Shown: piece after piece, positions 44,001-53,250 of the stretch
How the letters are laid out: each line of letters opens with the position of its first letter
Position numbering within the stretch: the first letter of the stretch is position 1
DNA from: Sceloporus undulatus
Taxonomy: Eukaryota > Chordata > Lepidosauria > Squamata > Phrynosomatidae
Length of the DNA: 64,000 nt
Direction: 5' to 3'
NCBI RefSeq assembly: GCF_019175285.1
Contig: NC_056527.1
Location: 66,046,752-66,110,751, forward strand
Notes under the pieces: model-generated
Database searches by the model: none
Seen by the model: only the letters and a program-made list of their open reading frames with translations
Told to the model about the DNA's origin: nothing
Translations under genes and position numbers: made by a program

Positions 44001-45708
44001 CTCTAGCAGAGTCAAGGCAGTTAAGTGTCTCAAAACTGGATGATTCTGCAGTGTGTTTAGACCTAGGATTAAACCCTCTCCCTACTGCAGCCCTCCATGG
44101 CACTGATTCAGGTGAATCATTTAGGTTTAACAAAATGTGTGACATAGATTCATGCTATGGTGCACAAAACCCATCTTGTGATTATTGAGACTTGTGGTAC
44201 AAATAACGGCATTTACTCAGTTTCTTTGAAATGTGTATTGTTTTATTTCATCAATTTGTCCCTCTCCTGAGTGTCAGTGGCACTGTAACTATCAGCGGGA
44301 CGCATCTCCCCGTCACGTTTGTTAGGGGTTTTTGGCCGGAGTGCACCACCCCATATGGCCTCACCCCTAGCATGTGACGGGTGGCATCAAAATGGCAACG
44401 CCCTGTACACACACGGGCGCTGCCATTTTGACGGTGACGGACGCTTTAGCGTGCGCACATCACGGCATGTTTTGAATGCCGCAAGTGCGCCATTGCGCAT
44501 TGCGGCATCACAAACGTCCACATTAAGAACCCCCTTTTTAAGGGTTCTTTTTGCTCCACGAGGAAGGCCCGCGGTTTGGAGGAGGCTGCCACTTCCCCCG
44601 CGGAGCAACCAGGGCGGGTCCACCCCCATGGTAAAGTAAGAGAAGGGTGTTAAAGCAGTCCAGAAACGACAACAGAATTCAGAATATGTATTCTAGGGGA
44701 AGCTAAATTTATGGGGATATCTTTTTTAAAAAATGAAATTATTTTGCTAATTATAATAATCCAATTGCTAATCCAAACAAATTGAATCAATTGATAAGGC
44801 AAGCTGCAGCCACCAAACCATGCGGCTTCCCTCCGGAGTAAAAACCCCCCGGAAAAAACGGGTTCTTTTAGTGCTGCAGGGCAGATGTCACGAGTGCACC
44901 AATGGCGCACTTGCGACATAAGCGCCGTGCGGACACTGCACAATGCCATTTGGATACCACACAGTGCTTACGTCACAATGGTGGTGCCCGTGTAAACAGG
45001 ATGCCACCATTATTACGCCGCCACTCCATACTGAGGTTAGGGGCCATGCGGTTGCCATGGTCCCTTGTAGCGCTGCCTCCATGCCACAAAGGGCCCGCCT
45101 GTATTTGGCCTAAGTCAGCACAAACTCTCACTGATTCAATGGGGCTACCCTAGTTTGGATTGGCAGTTGGATTTAGGCCTATGAATTTTGCGTAATATTG
45201 TCCAGCGCCTAAAAAAATGTGGTTCCAGTGATCTATCCTTAATTTAAAATGAGGTGATGTTGCTGATTTGAGGGGAATGTAAAAATTTGTCCTCGTGTCA
45301 GCAAGTACACATAATCTTAGATTGCTGCAAAATTGTAATGTGCCAGATGATAATGTGATGCTCATTTCTCTGCATATGTTCTTAGCATTTGTAAAACTTT
45401 TATCTCACACACTTGTCATGTATTTTAACTCTGTGTTTTTTTCTTGCCTTTAGAGAAACATAGATGTCTGTCCTCAGTGTGGCAACCTGAAACAGAAGCA
45501 TATTCTTTGCGGCTATTGTTATGAGAAAGTTAAACAGGAAACCATTGCCATAAGGAAACAAATGGGGATACTGGAAGGAGGGCCCCATAAGGCTCCCACT
45601 GTAGAGACTGTTGTGCTGTACGAAGGGGAGAAGCCCAGGGACCAAGATGAAGGCAAGCGGATTATAGAAAGAAATAGGAAACGTCCATCATGGTTCACGC
45701 TGGACTGA
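38083..45708 (+). CDS. MRPL32: mitochondrial ribosomal protein bL32m, three coding exons
   Basis: MRPL32 is part of the large mitoribosomal subunit; in yeast and mouse its precursor is processed by the m-AAA protease before assembly. Exons: 38083-38197 ([20 protein letters not shown] onward, an Arg-rich mitochondrial presequence), 40670-40848, and 45454-45708. Exon 3 of the second tandem copy is intact: 84 residues plus stop, with zinc-binding pairs CPQC and CGYC, then [20 protein letters not shown] and the end [10 protein letters not shown], close to mammals. Junctions are canonical (GGG|GTAAGA, CAAG|CTCCTG, AAAG|GTAGCT, TTTAG|AGAAAC) and phases agree. Exon 2 does not read through: conserved pieces ([25 protein letters not shown]) fall in different frames, implying several one-base indels in 179 bases. 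With splice sites sound, sequence error is likelier than gene loss. The expected length is about 182 residues; human is 188. Confidence 0.9.
38242..38405 (+). mobile_element. MIR-like SINE in MRPL32 intron 1
   Basis: 'cccactgggtggccttggcc', 'ctcagcctcagaggaaggca' and 'aaccttgccaagaaaagccc' are core and tail of the main SINE. The head is truncated. Confidence 0.7.
39022..39255. mobile_element. palindromic MITE, family A, MRPL32 intron 1
   Basis: The ends GGCCTGTTACAGACTGCC and GGCAGTCTGTAACAGGCC are perfect inverted repeats; the palindrome is 234 bp. The flanking triplets are ATA and AGT, so the duplication is not preserved here. Confidence 0.9.
39547..40037. repeat. 25-bp minisatellite spanning an assembly gap
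   Basis: Units of the form 'tctgaatcctaggtctgaac' plus 'cttga' repeat on both sides of a 263-N gap (39629-39891): about two units before it and six after. Some units carry one-base insertions ('ggtcctgaac', 'tcgtgaatc'). The array begins inside an antisense MIR-like SINE ('gttgtgtgccttcaagccat' at 39548), whose remainder resumes at about 40170. True array length is unknown. Confidence 0.85.
39629..39891. other. assembly gap (263 N)
   Basis: A run of N inside the minisatellite. The unresolved sequence is presumably more repeat units. Confidence 0.98.
40041..40180. mobile_element. hairpin resembling Penelope-like element ends (hammerhead-type)
   Basis: 'ctgacgtttcgctagcatct' and 'agatgctggcgaaacgtcag' are inverted copies meeting at about 40090, and the pairing extends to 'gagttcttc' and 'gaagaaactc'. 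The block GATGCCAGCCACAGATG, then CTGGCGAAACGTCAGG, is a widespread animal repeat whose CTGANGA-stem-GAAAC layout matches the hammerhead ribozymes reported in Penelope-like retroelements. Here the first core motif is altered. The following 'ctagaaaactggcccacaag' and 'ccccaaaaaacccacaa' match sequence that usually follows it. The family assignment is from memory. Confidence 0.5.
40170..40345 (-). mobile_element. MIR-like SINE, second part
   Basis: 'ccttgcaagatttgttcaga', 'ggaggtttgccatcgccttc' and 'ctggtctccagggttgtgg' complete the SINE whose 3' tail is at 39548, so the minisatellite and hairpin element are insertions or expansions inside it. Confidence 0.65.
41399..41628. mobile_element. palindromic MITE, family A, diverged copy, MRPL32 intron 2
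   Basis: The ends 'ggtcctatacagacgccc' and 'ggcctgtctgtatggggcc' and the arms 'ataagctgcttcagtctctt' and 'aaagtgacccaagcagcttt' are inverted. Several one-base losses relative to other copies fit the noisy sequence of this stretch. Confidence 0.8.
41648..41868 (+). mobile_element. Tigger-like (Tc1/mariner superfamily) MITE with TA duplication
   Basis: It begins CAGTCAGCCCTCCATATCCA and ends 'ggtaccaagggcctgctg', the usual form of a Tigger-type element (inner landmarks 'gattcaagcatccatggatt' and 'gatcctggaaccagactccc'). TA flanks it at 41646-41647 and 41869-41870. Confidence 0.8.
42170..42480. mobile_element. CG-rich MITE, family C, in the first duplicate
   Basis: CpG-rich block with inverted pieces 'ttgcgacattaagcgccgtg' and 'acaatggtggtgcccgtgta', ending 'gggccccgcctgtatttggcc'. 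It is present in parallel in the second duplicate at 44798-45113, so it predates the duplication. Confidence 0.6.
42819..43076 (+). pseudogene. MRPL32: MRPL32 exon 3, frame-broken first copy
   Basis: The acceptor (TTTAG) and exon match 45454-45708 base for base except for eight small indels, with no substitutions: an extra A after 'cctgaaa', a lost A and an extra T around 'gagaagttt', a lost A after 'caggaa', two bases lost in 'ggaaaaatgg', two extra in 'ggctctccc', two extra in 'ggggaaagaag' and an extra A in 'ggaaaacgtcc'. The sum is +3, and the frame is broken for most of the exon. Real decay would normally include substitutions, so this looks like uncorrected read error or an artefactual duplicate. 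Confidence 0.85.
43850..44068. mobile_element. palindromic MITE, family B2, first duplicate
   Basis: The ends 'gggtccaaaacagactgcag' and 'ctgcagtgtgtttagacc' and the arms 'ctggggactgtagttttatg' and 'aaactacagttcccagaatt' are inverted. The parallel copy in the second duplicate is 46498-46712. Confidence 0.75.
44290..44629. mobile_element. CG-rich MITE, family C, end of first duplicate
   Basis: Contains the family hairpin 'atcaaaatggcaacgccctg' and 'gggcgctgccattttgacgg', then 'gccgcaagtgcgccattg'. The counterpart in the second duplicate is 46925-47215; the two differ by substitutions as well as indels, many at CpG. Confidence 0.7.
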
Positions 45709-46196
45709 TCATGGGGGATCTCACTGTTTATAAAATACAAGAAAAGTTTCTGATAATTCCCAAGAAGGGTACAACTTTAAAAAAAAAATCTAAAGAAGGA
45801 GTAAAATGTGATCAGGAATTAATTGTGCATTTTGAATAACTTGGCAACTGGAGTGTATTCAGTCTACTAGTGGGGTAAAAAATCCTGCTGGTGCAGTTAT
45901 GTTGGATTACACCATTGCACAGTTGTACAGTCTCCTGCCAACACTTTGTACAACAAAGACTGTAATGGATGCCATCCTTGTACTATCAAGAGCAGCTCTT
46001 AATGCAATGGATCATATGCTAGTGCTATAACTTCATTTGATACAGGCCTGTCAGTTTTGTTGTCCATGTCACAGTCTAAAGTTCTCTGTTTCAGGGTAGA
46101 TTTCCCCCCCTATCTGTACCATGGTTTCATGTTAAACTGCAAATTCTAACATGCTTGTTGAAACCAAAGCATGACTAAACTGCATTTGAAAACTAA

Positions 46197-46202
46197 AATA
46201 AA
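46197..46202 (+). terminator. MRPL32: candidate MRPL32 poly(A) signal
   Basis: AATAAA about 490 bases after the stop codon of the intact exon 3. The same signal occurs at 43556-43561 in the other duplicate. Confidence 0.6.
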
Positions 46203-46497
46203 GTATATTCCCTTTTATAATGAGTTACCATGTGTCCCTCTCTTTGAAATTATAGGTTGTTTTGAGCAATGAGATTGTATGAGAATGTATGGTCAAACTA
46301 ACTGTTTTATCCTCTGAGCAATGGACTGAGTTGATAGGACACTGTTACCAAATCACCCAGTTGGTTATTTCATTGATACTGAATGCATCTCCATGAAACA
46401 GTCACTTAAGTATTTCTGTGAAACAGTTGTTGCAGCTGAAGCGTAGCAGAATCCAAGAACCTGTGGGGTCCTTCTGTATCCAGCAACAATGAAATGG

Positions 46498-46712
46498 GGG
46501 TCCAAAACAGACTGCAGAAATATTCCAGTTTGAGATCACTTTAACTGCTCTGGCTCAAATCTGGGGGACTGTAGTTTTATGAGAAATTTAGCTTCTCTAT
46601 TACAGAGCTCTGGTGCCACAATAAACTACCGTTCCAAGAATTCCCTAGCACTGAGTCAAAGCAGTTAAAGTGGTTTCAAACTGGATGACCCCTGCAGTGT
46701 GTTTTAGACCTA
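46498..46712. mobile_element. palindromic MITE, family B2, second duplicate
   Basis: Parallel to 43850-44068: 'ggtccaaaacagactgcag' at the left, 'ctgcagtgtgttttagacc' at the right. Confidence 0.75.
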
Positions 46713-46924
46713 GGATTTACATCCCCTCTCCCTGACTGCAGCCCTCCGTGGCACTGATTCAGGTGAATCATTTAGATTTAACAAAACGTGTTGCATAGAT
46801 TCATGCTATGGTGCACAAAACCCATCTTGTTGATTAGATGATGGTAGAAATAACTGCATTTACTCAGTTTCTTGAAATTTGTATTGTTTATTTAATCAAT
46901 TTGTGCCTCTCCTGAGTGTCAGTG

Positions 46925-47215
46925 TCGCTGTGCATACCGGCGGGTAGGGTGTCCCCATCACATGCTGGGGTTGGCCAAGGGTGCACCGCCCATATTGGCC
47001 TCACCCCAGCATGTGAAGGGTGCGTCAAAATGGCAGCACCCTGTATACATGGGAGCTGCCATTTTGACGCGACGGACGCTTAGCATCCGCACGTCACATC
47101 ACTTTTGTGACACCGCAAGTGCGCCATTGGCGCATTGCGGTGTCACAAACGTGCCGCATTAAGAACCCGCTTTTTTTGCTCCATGGGGAAGCCTCGTGGT
47201 TTGGAGGTGGTCTGT
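46925..47215. mobile_element. CG-rich MITE, family C, second duplicate
   Basis: The hairpin 'gtcaaaatggcagcaccctg' and 'gggagctgccattttgacgc' is followed by 'accgcaagtgcgccattgg'. The right terminus is truncated compared with the copy at 47837. Confidence 0.65.
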
Positions 47216-47287
47216 ATCCCACCAATATTATTTTCTAAGACCTATAAGTATGGAAGGAGATAATGTGCTATGGTGCAAGTAATGCAG

Positions 47288-47690
47288 GTTGAGTCTCCCT
47301 TATTTCAAATGGTTTTGACCAGAAGTGTTTTGAATTTCTGAATTTTTCTATTTTTTGCATATGAAGATGAAGGCAAGCGGATTGTAGAAAGAAATAGGAA
47401 ACGTCCATCATAGTTCACGCTGGAACTATCTTGGAGATGGCGCCCAAGTTTAAACATGAAATTCATTTATGTTTTGTGTGCTCCTTATACACATAGACTG
47501 GAAGTAATTTCATGCACAATGTTTGTAATAATTTTCTGCATGAAACAAAGTTTGTATACATTGAACCATCAGAAAGCAAAGGTGTCACTATTGTAGACAC
47601 ACATCTGGCCAGTGTTGTATTCTGGAATATTATGGATTTCAGAATTCTGGATAAGGGAGATAAAAACAGGTTTTATGTCACCAACCTATT
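47288..47690 (+). mobile_element. Tigger-like MITE carrying a scrap of MRPL32 exon 3
   Basis: The ends 'caggttgagtctcccttatt' and 'ctggataagggagataaa' and inner landmarks 'gaccagaagtgttttgaat', 'cttatacacatagactgg' and 'tgaaccatcagaaagcaaag' match a widespread tetrapod Tigger-like repeat. Between 'ttttttgcatatg' and 'tatcttggagatgg', where the family normally has only a few bases, lies 61 bp of MRPL32 exon 3 (47364-47424). Confidence 0.7.
47364..47424 (+). pseudogene. 61-bp fragment of MRPL32 exon 3
   Basis: Matches the 3' end of exon 3 (codons for DEGKRI through FTLD) with two substitutions; one turns the TGG of PSWFT into TAG. It has no splice site and no intron flank, so it arrived as a bare exon piece. 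Confidence 0.9.
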
Positions 47691-47836
47691 CAAATGGCAA
47701 AGTTAAGCCTGGGTGTACTCCATGCCTGGAAAGAATATAAGAACTTTAACCACCTCCTCAGAAAACACCAGTGTTGTACTTTAAAAAAATTTGTTTGCCA
47801 ATTGTATTGCAATTTAACTTGGAGTTGAATAACAAA

Positions 47837-48202
47837 GGCCCGGTTTACACGGGCCTTTGCGCCACCCCCGTCATGTGCTAGGGGTTGGCCAAGGACGCAC
47901 CATCCATACTGGCCTCACCCCAGCACGTGACGGGGGCACCAAAATGGCGGTGCCCTGTACACATGGGCACCGCCATTTTGACGTGACGGATGCTTAGCGT
48001 TCGCACGTCCTGGTGCCTTTGTGATGCTGCAAGTGTGCCATTGGTGCCTTGTGGTGTCACAAAAGCGCCACCACAAGAAGAACCCGCTTTTTGCGGATTC
48101 TTTTTGTTCCGTGACAGCTGCGTAGTTTGTCCGCTGAGGCTCCCTCGCGGAGCAAACCAGAGCGGCAGGAGACCGCCCTTTTTGGGCGGTCTGTATCCTG
48201 CC
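47837..48202. mobile_element. CG-rich MITE, family C, complete copy with AAA duplication
   Basis: The left end GGCCCGGTTTACACGGGCC and the right end GGGCGGTCTGTATCCTGCC are the family termini. AAA flanks it at 47834-47836 and 48203-48205. The centre holds the hairpin 'accaaaatggcggtgccctg' and 'gggcaccgccattttgacgt'. It is 366 bp, like copy 1. Confidence 0.8.
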
Positions 48203-48205
48203 AAA

Positions 48206-49821
48206 AACTGGATATAATAGGTTTCTGTGAAGGAGGACAATGGGAAGAATGAGAAGTGGGAAGATCCAGTGAAGCTAACGTCCCCTTCTGATATCTCCTT
48301 TCTTTAAATAAAATCCCATGCAATAGGGAGCCATACATAAAATATGACATAGCTATTCTTGACATGGAAAACTCTCCTATGCTCTCTGACTACAGGTGCT
48401 CGAAATTCATTTGTCTCCATACAGTGACTTGACTATTCAATCACACTTAAACAAACTAAAACAATGATTCTCAGTAGCTAGGTTGGGACTGTTAATGCCA
48501 GATAAGCAGAAGTATAATAACCAAATGTTTGGGTTAGCATAAGATATATGAGAAGGTAGTCTTTGGTGGTAATGAAAAGAAATTTATAGTACTTTAATTA
48601 ATTAGCTTGCAGATATGCATGAACCAAATAATAATAACCATGTTGTGTCTGTTTTGTTAGTTCATGATGCCTCATGTATATTAGATTAATATTTCATGTT
48701 GCATATGAGGCGGTAAGAGATGTTGATCAAGTAGTGAGACTGGAACAGCATCCATATGCTTACCCCCTACATTATACAATTTCCTTGTGTTAAAAACTGT
48801 CAATAGTCCGGTTCTTCGACATTTGTGCATTTAATTTTATTTTATTTTAATAAACAGAATATGGGACAGTCATGTCATAATTGTCAGTGTGCAAGATGAT
48901 GTGGATTATGCTTATCAATATTGATTATTTCAATCATTGTGATAATTAAGTTTCTGAGGGAAAGTATTGATAAAGGTTTCTGTGTAGCTCACTATGATAA
49001 ATGAAATATATTTTTCAGAACTCTAGGTGGCAGTGATATGCCAGTTTTCCAAAATACTTCTGTCTAGGATATTGATAGCGTTCAAGTCATAAGAATGAAA
49101 AATGTCCAAGCGCAATTAAAAAAGATAATTAAGGAAAACCATGACTATTTAGCCCAAAGGTTAGTTACAGCAAAAATGTAGATTTATTAGAAATCCATGT
49201 AGAGAAAGGGGAGTATATATTTCCAGACATCCATTTTAGTTCTTTCTTCTGTGGGATGAAGAAGTCACACTGTGATGAGTGATATGGATTAAGAATGACC
49301 AGCTGGAAGCCTGCATACTAAATTTAGCCCAAAAAGCCATTTCATTTGGGTTCTAGTGACCCTAATTTTTTTTCCTTCACAATATGGTGAAAATCTTAAC
49401 ATGGCTCCACTTGTAATAGACCATTTTTCTCAAAAGATGGAAAAGAGATGGAATATATCATGACCCACTCTTTGATTTTGTAACATCTAGGTGTATACAT
49501 TTGTAATGTGAAATTCTGTGCCTGTAGTCCCACAACAGGTGTAAGTTCATACATCCAACCCCTGTTGCATAATCTTTACTGCTTATGAATGATAGATTCT
49601 TCCTGACACCAGATTACTTTCAAAAGAACAACTCAACCCCCAGGAATGTAAATGTCTGCCCTCTCTGATACATATGTAAGGCACCTGCTGCAGTTGCTTT
49701 TTCATTATATTGACATAGGCTCAGGCACCCATAGAAACAACCAAAGAATGCACAAGTATCCTTCTGAGAAAAGAGCCAGAGAGATGGCTGTCAAAGTCAC
49801 ATAGCTTTTCCAAAAACACTC
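48206..49821. other. intergenic, no gene seen
   Basis: AT-rich, no repeat landmark or supported frame recognised. In human the next gene beyond MRPL32 is HECW1, well over 100 kb away, so an empty interval is expected. Confidence 0.45.
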
Positions 49822-49824
49822 ATT

Positions 49825-50057
49825 GGCCTGTTACAGACTGCCAAAATAAAGCTGCTTCGGGTCGCTTTGGAGATATGCTGTTTAAATGATGCATGCATCC
49901 TAAGAGTCTGGAAGTCACGCCAAAGCCACACTCCATTCCTAAGCACTGGAGTGCAGCTTTGGCGCAGCTTCCAGATTCTTAGGATGCATGCATCATTTAA
50001 ACAGCATATCTCCAAAGAGACCCGAAGCAGCTTTATTTTGGCTGTCTGTAACAGGCC
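49825..50057. mobile_element. palindromic MITE, family A, copy with ATT duplication
   Basis: The ends GGCCTGTTACAGACTGCC and GGCTGTCTGTAACAGGCC are inverted. ATT is duplicated at 49822-49824 and 50058-50060. The palindrome is 233 bp and nearly perfect. Confidence 0.92.
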
Positions 50058-50060
50058 ATT

Positions 50061-51168
50061 ATAGCTTCACTTGTAGCATTTCTCCATAACATGAGGTGTA
50101 CGTACAACTCCTGATAGCAGGTTTGTCTCTGAAGAACAGGACAAATAGCACCAATTGCTAGTAATACAAAGGAGAAAATTCAGGATATTCCTGGGCCTCA
50201 ATAAGAGTGCTGTTCAGAATCGCTGGAACCTAATATGATTTTAAAGCGCAGGATCTTTTTAAAAATTGTGTGCATGGAGAAAAAATCTGGGATATAAGTG
50301 GCAATGTATCAGATCATCTTCTGACTTGATTTTGGATCTCATGATTATGAAGAAGCAATCTAAAGTAATTTTGGGTGGAAGATGTGTATATTATATGGGC
50401 AAGAATTAACTTTACCATGGTTGTAAAGTACACCATACCAATACCCCATCCTAAACAGTGGAATGTGAATGAGAAAGAACTAGGTCCCAGGGTTAATTCA
50501 TCACTTCTCACAAAATGCTAAAGACGAATTAGACTAGAGCAACAAAATAATTATAACGTACCATAAAACTGTTTATGTAGAAATGAAGATAGATTGTAGA
50601 AATTAAATAAGCAAATGTGCCAATGTGATAGCAGTATTGTATTACGTGAAGAATATTAACAGAGGAGTGCTTCTTTTGATTTAGGATCGAACCTTCTCCA
50701 CTGGAAATGGACGTATAACAGGTAAGAACCAACATTCCTGTTTAATAATATAACAAGCAATGAGCACATTAACAAGGTTAATTAGACAAATTGACATGAA
50801 AAAGTAACAAAAGTCCACAGAAAAATCAGACATGTAAACAGAAAGTGAGGAAATCAACCAGACTGAGCTGTGGTTCGTACCCTTGGATTCCCAGATATAG
50901 GTCTATAGCTCCTAGAATCCTGCCATACTGGCTGGGGCATCTGGGAACTCAGGTCCACCAACTTATTGGGACCCAGGTTGGGTGCCCCATTATCTCTGAC
51001 TCAAATTTCACTGGGAGCAGTTGGTACTGAATCGTCACATTTCCATTGAAGTACCCTGATGCTGCCTCTTGTGAAACAGCTCAGTGCACTATATATTTGA
51101 ACTGGATCAACTAATTTTCAATTGCCACGTATGTTGCAAACATTGGTGGGGGGGTCCCCACTTCTAAA
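50061..51168. other. intergenic, no gene seen
   Basis: No exon or repeat landmark recognised. Confidence 0.4.
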
Positions 51169-51391
51169 GGTTCCTTTCACACTATACAACCACTTTAATT
51201 TAATTGGCTGCCTTAAACAGTCCTAGGGTTTGTAGTTTGGTGAGGGACTTAGAGTTCTCTGTAGGCAGGTTCTAGAGCTGACTAGCAGAAATTTCTAAGT
51301 ATCTTATGAAAAGAAATACCAGAATTCTATAGAACAAGCCATGACAGTAAAGTGGTATCAAAGTGCTATAATTGTGTTGTATGAAAGAAGC
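51169..51391. mobile_element. palindromic MITE, family B-like
   Basis: 'ttcctttcacactatacaac' and 'ttgtgttgtatgaaagaagc' are inverted, as are 'cagtcctagggtttgtagtt' and 'aataccagaattctatagaa' in part. It is the same kind as 13455-13677. Confidence 0.6.
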
Positions 51392-51480
51392 CTGGGAATA
51401 TTTTCTCAATGAATAACTCCATGTGCCACAAACAAACAAAATCCAACCCTCAAATGCCAATGGCAAAGAAAGTACTCCTA

Positions 51481-51713
51481 GGCCTGTTACAGACTGCCAA
51501 AATAAAGCTGCTTCGGGTCTCTTTGGAGGTATGCTATTTAAATGATGCATGGGTCCTAAGAGTCCGGAAGTCGCGCCAAAGCCACACTCCATTCCTAAGC
51601 ACTGAGGTGCAGCTTTGGTGCAGCTTCTGGATTCTTCAGATGCATGCATCATTTAAACAGCATACCTCCAAAGAGACCCCAAGCAGCTTTATTTTGGCAG
51701 TCTGTAACAGGCC
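51481..51713. mobile_element. palindromic MITE, family A
   Basis: Perfect GGCCTGTTACAGACTGCC and GGCAGTCTGTAACAGGCC ends; the arms are nearly perfect. The flanking triplets CTA and AGA do not match. Confidence 0.9.
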
Positions 51714-52714
51714 AGAATTCATGAAAATAGTGCTTTGCATACTTTTCTCTGGGTAAGTTATACAGAATCCAGTGGTCTTATTTCTGAGCAGCCATGCATA
51801 TGAATGGTACCGAAGTTTAGCTTAAATAACATGGTTCTAAATGCCTTCGTCGTTACTAACTTTAGCTCCATTTGGATCACTCTCTTTACCTATGATATGT
51901 ACCAAACAAGTCCATACTAGTTCCATTTTGCAAAAATAGGCTGTGTAGGAGACTAGCATAAGAAGAGCTGTCATCGTGTGGAATAACCACTCAAGCAAGC
52001 TGTTAAGATGGGCAGATCTGTGCTTTTCTATTTGTATGAGAATAAAGTGTCAGAATGGAGTGGTGTTAGGTAACACATTTTAAATTATCTTTGTGAATGT
52101 GACTTGGCACATGCAATCCATGGTGTTCAGCACTGAATGCGTGTTTTCTGAGTGGATGCAGTGAAAGGGAAAACAGCAGTTCCTAATAATGGCCATTCTT
52201 TCGAGATTTTCAAGAGCAGTTATAGTGCTGAGTGTGACTTTTTCTTTCCTTAGAAGAAGGAAAAGCACACAAATAAATTTGATCCTTTGGGTAACCTAAT
52301 AAATTCCCAACTCACAGAAATAAGCTTTTGGTTTTGAATGCCAAGGCTGCTCTCTTACCTTTTCAAGACTTATTTGTATGGGGAAATGTTGCAAATCATG
52401 GCGTTTCCCCATGAAGTCTGCTATAAAAATATTTCCCAGAGACAAAGTATCTTACTTCTATATGACATGTGCATTATGGCTCTACAGGAAGCGCAATTAA
52501 ATCTTATTCCCAGAGCTATGCTGCTGTATTTCACGGTGCTGGGAAGTGTAGAAGATAAAAAGAATCAGGCTACTCTCATGCTTCATGGAAGTGAAGAAAA
52601 AGAGCAGATAATAGAAAAGTAAACCAGAGGAGTGCACTGTTGTTTATATGAGGAAAACAGAAATTAGTACAGGTCAGCAAGAGAGGAAAGTATGTGGGGG
52701 AAAGTCTGGGTTAT
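51714..52714. other. intergenic, one unsupported open frame
   Basis: A 94-residue frame at 52338-52622 (+) has no recognised motif and no clear splice context; nothing else is seen. Confidence 0.35.
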
Positions 52715-53250
52715 TTCTACCCTGTAGAAATAAAGTACTTTGACGCCATTTTAAGTGCTGTAGCTCCATCCTATGGAATCCTTGGATTTGTAGTTTTGCT
52801 AGGTTGCAGGACGTATGTGGGCAAAACATCCAAATGTTGCAGAAGCGCCAGTGATGTGACCATCCATCGCACGTTAAAGTGTAATTGAGGCTTCCCACTA
52901 TGTTCCTGTCATGGAATCATTTGCGGGGAAGCCATTTTCTGAATAATGGGATACCCCATTATTGAGAAAATGGCTTCTCCTGGCTTCTCTGTGAATGATT
53001 ACATGACGGGAATATAGTGGGAAGCCTCAATTACACTTTAGAAGCGTGATGGATGGTCACATCCCTGGGGCTTCCACACTGTTTTTGCAATGTTTGGATG
53101 ATGTTTCACCCACATGTGATAAGGTCCTTAATGTTTCCCTGACAAAGAGTGTTGGTGCTTCACAAAATTCCAAATCCCAGGATTTTGTAGGATGGAGCCA
53201 TAGCAGTTAAAGTCCTGTCAAACTGTGTTATTTCTACAATGTAGATACAC
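52715..53250. mobile_element. palindromic MITE, family B1, split by another palindrome
   Basis: Left half 52715-52808 ('ctgtagaaataaagtacttt', 'ctatggaatccttggatttg') and right half 53128-53250 ('ccaaatcccaggattttgta', 'gtgttatttctacaatgtag') are inverted arms of one element. Confidence 0.7.
52809..53127. mobile_element. palindromic element nested in a B1 MITE
   Basis: 'ggacgtatgtgggcaaaaca' pairs with 'cccacatgtgataaggtcc'-side sequence. The inner arms 'aattgaggcttcccactatg' and 'tagtgggaagcctcaatt' and the core 'ggggaagccattttctg' and 'gagaaaatggcttctcc' also pair, looping at 'ataatgggataccccattat'. About 319 bp. Confidence 0.75.

Larger units (their letters stand above)
41996..44629 (+). 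repeat. 2.6-kb tandem duplication, first copy
   Basis: From 'ggtaaagtaagagaagggtg' this copy carries part of MRPL32 intron 2, exon 3, the whole 3' UTR with its AATAAA (43556-43561), a B2 MITE and a CG-rich MITE. The second copy starts at 44630 with the same bases. In the exon and adjoining intron the copies differ almost only by small indels; further 3' substitutions also appear. Confidence 0.93.
44630..47216 (+). repeat. 2.6-kb tandem duplication, second copy
   Basis: Starts directly after the first copy with no spacer and contains the intact MRPL32 exon 3 (45454-45708), the 3' UTR, AATAAA at 46197-46202, the B2 MITE (46498-46712) and the family C MITE (46925-47215). Its right end is shorter and different ('ggaggtggtctgtatcccac'), so the original right boundary is unclear. 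Confidence 0.93.
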
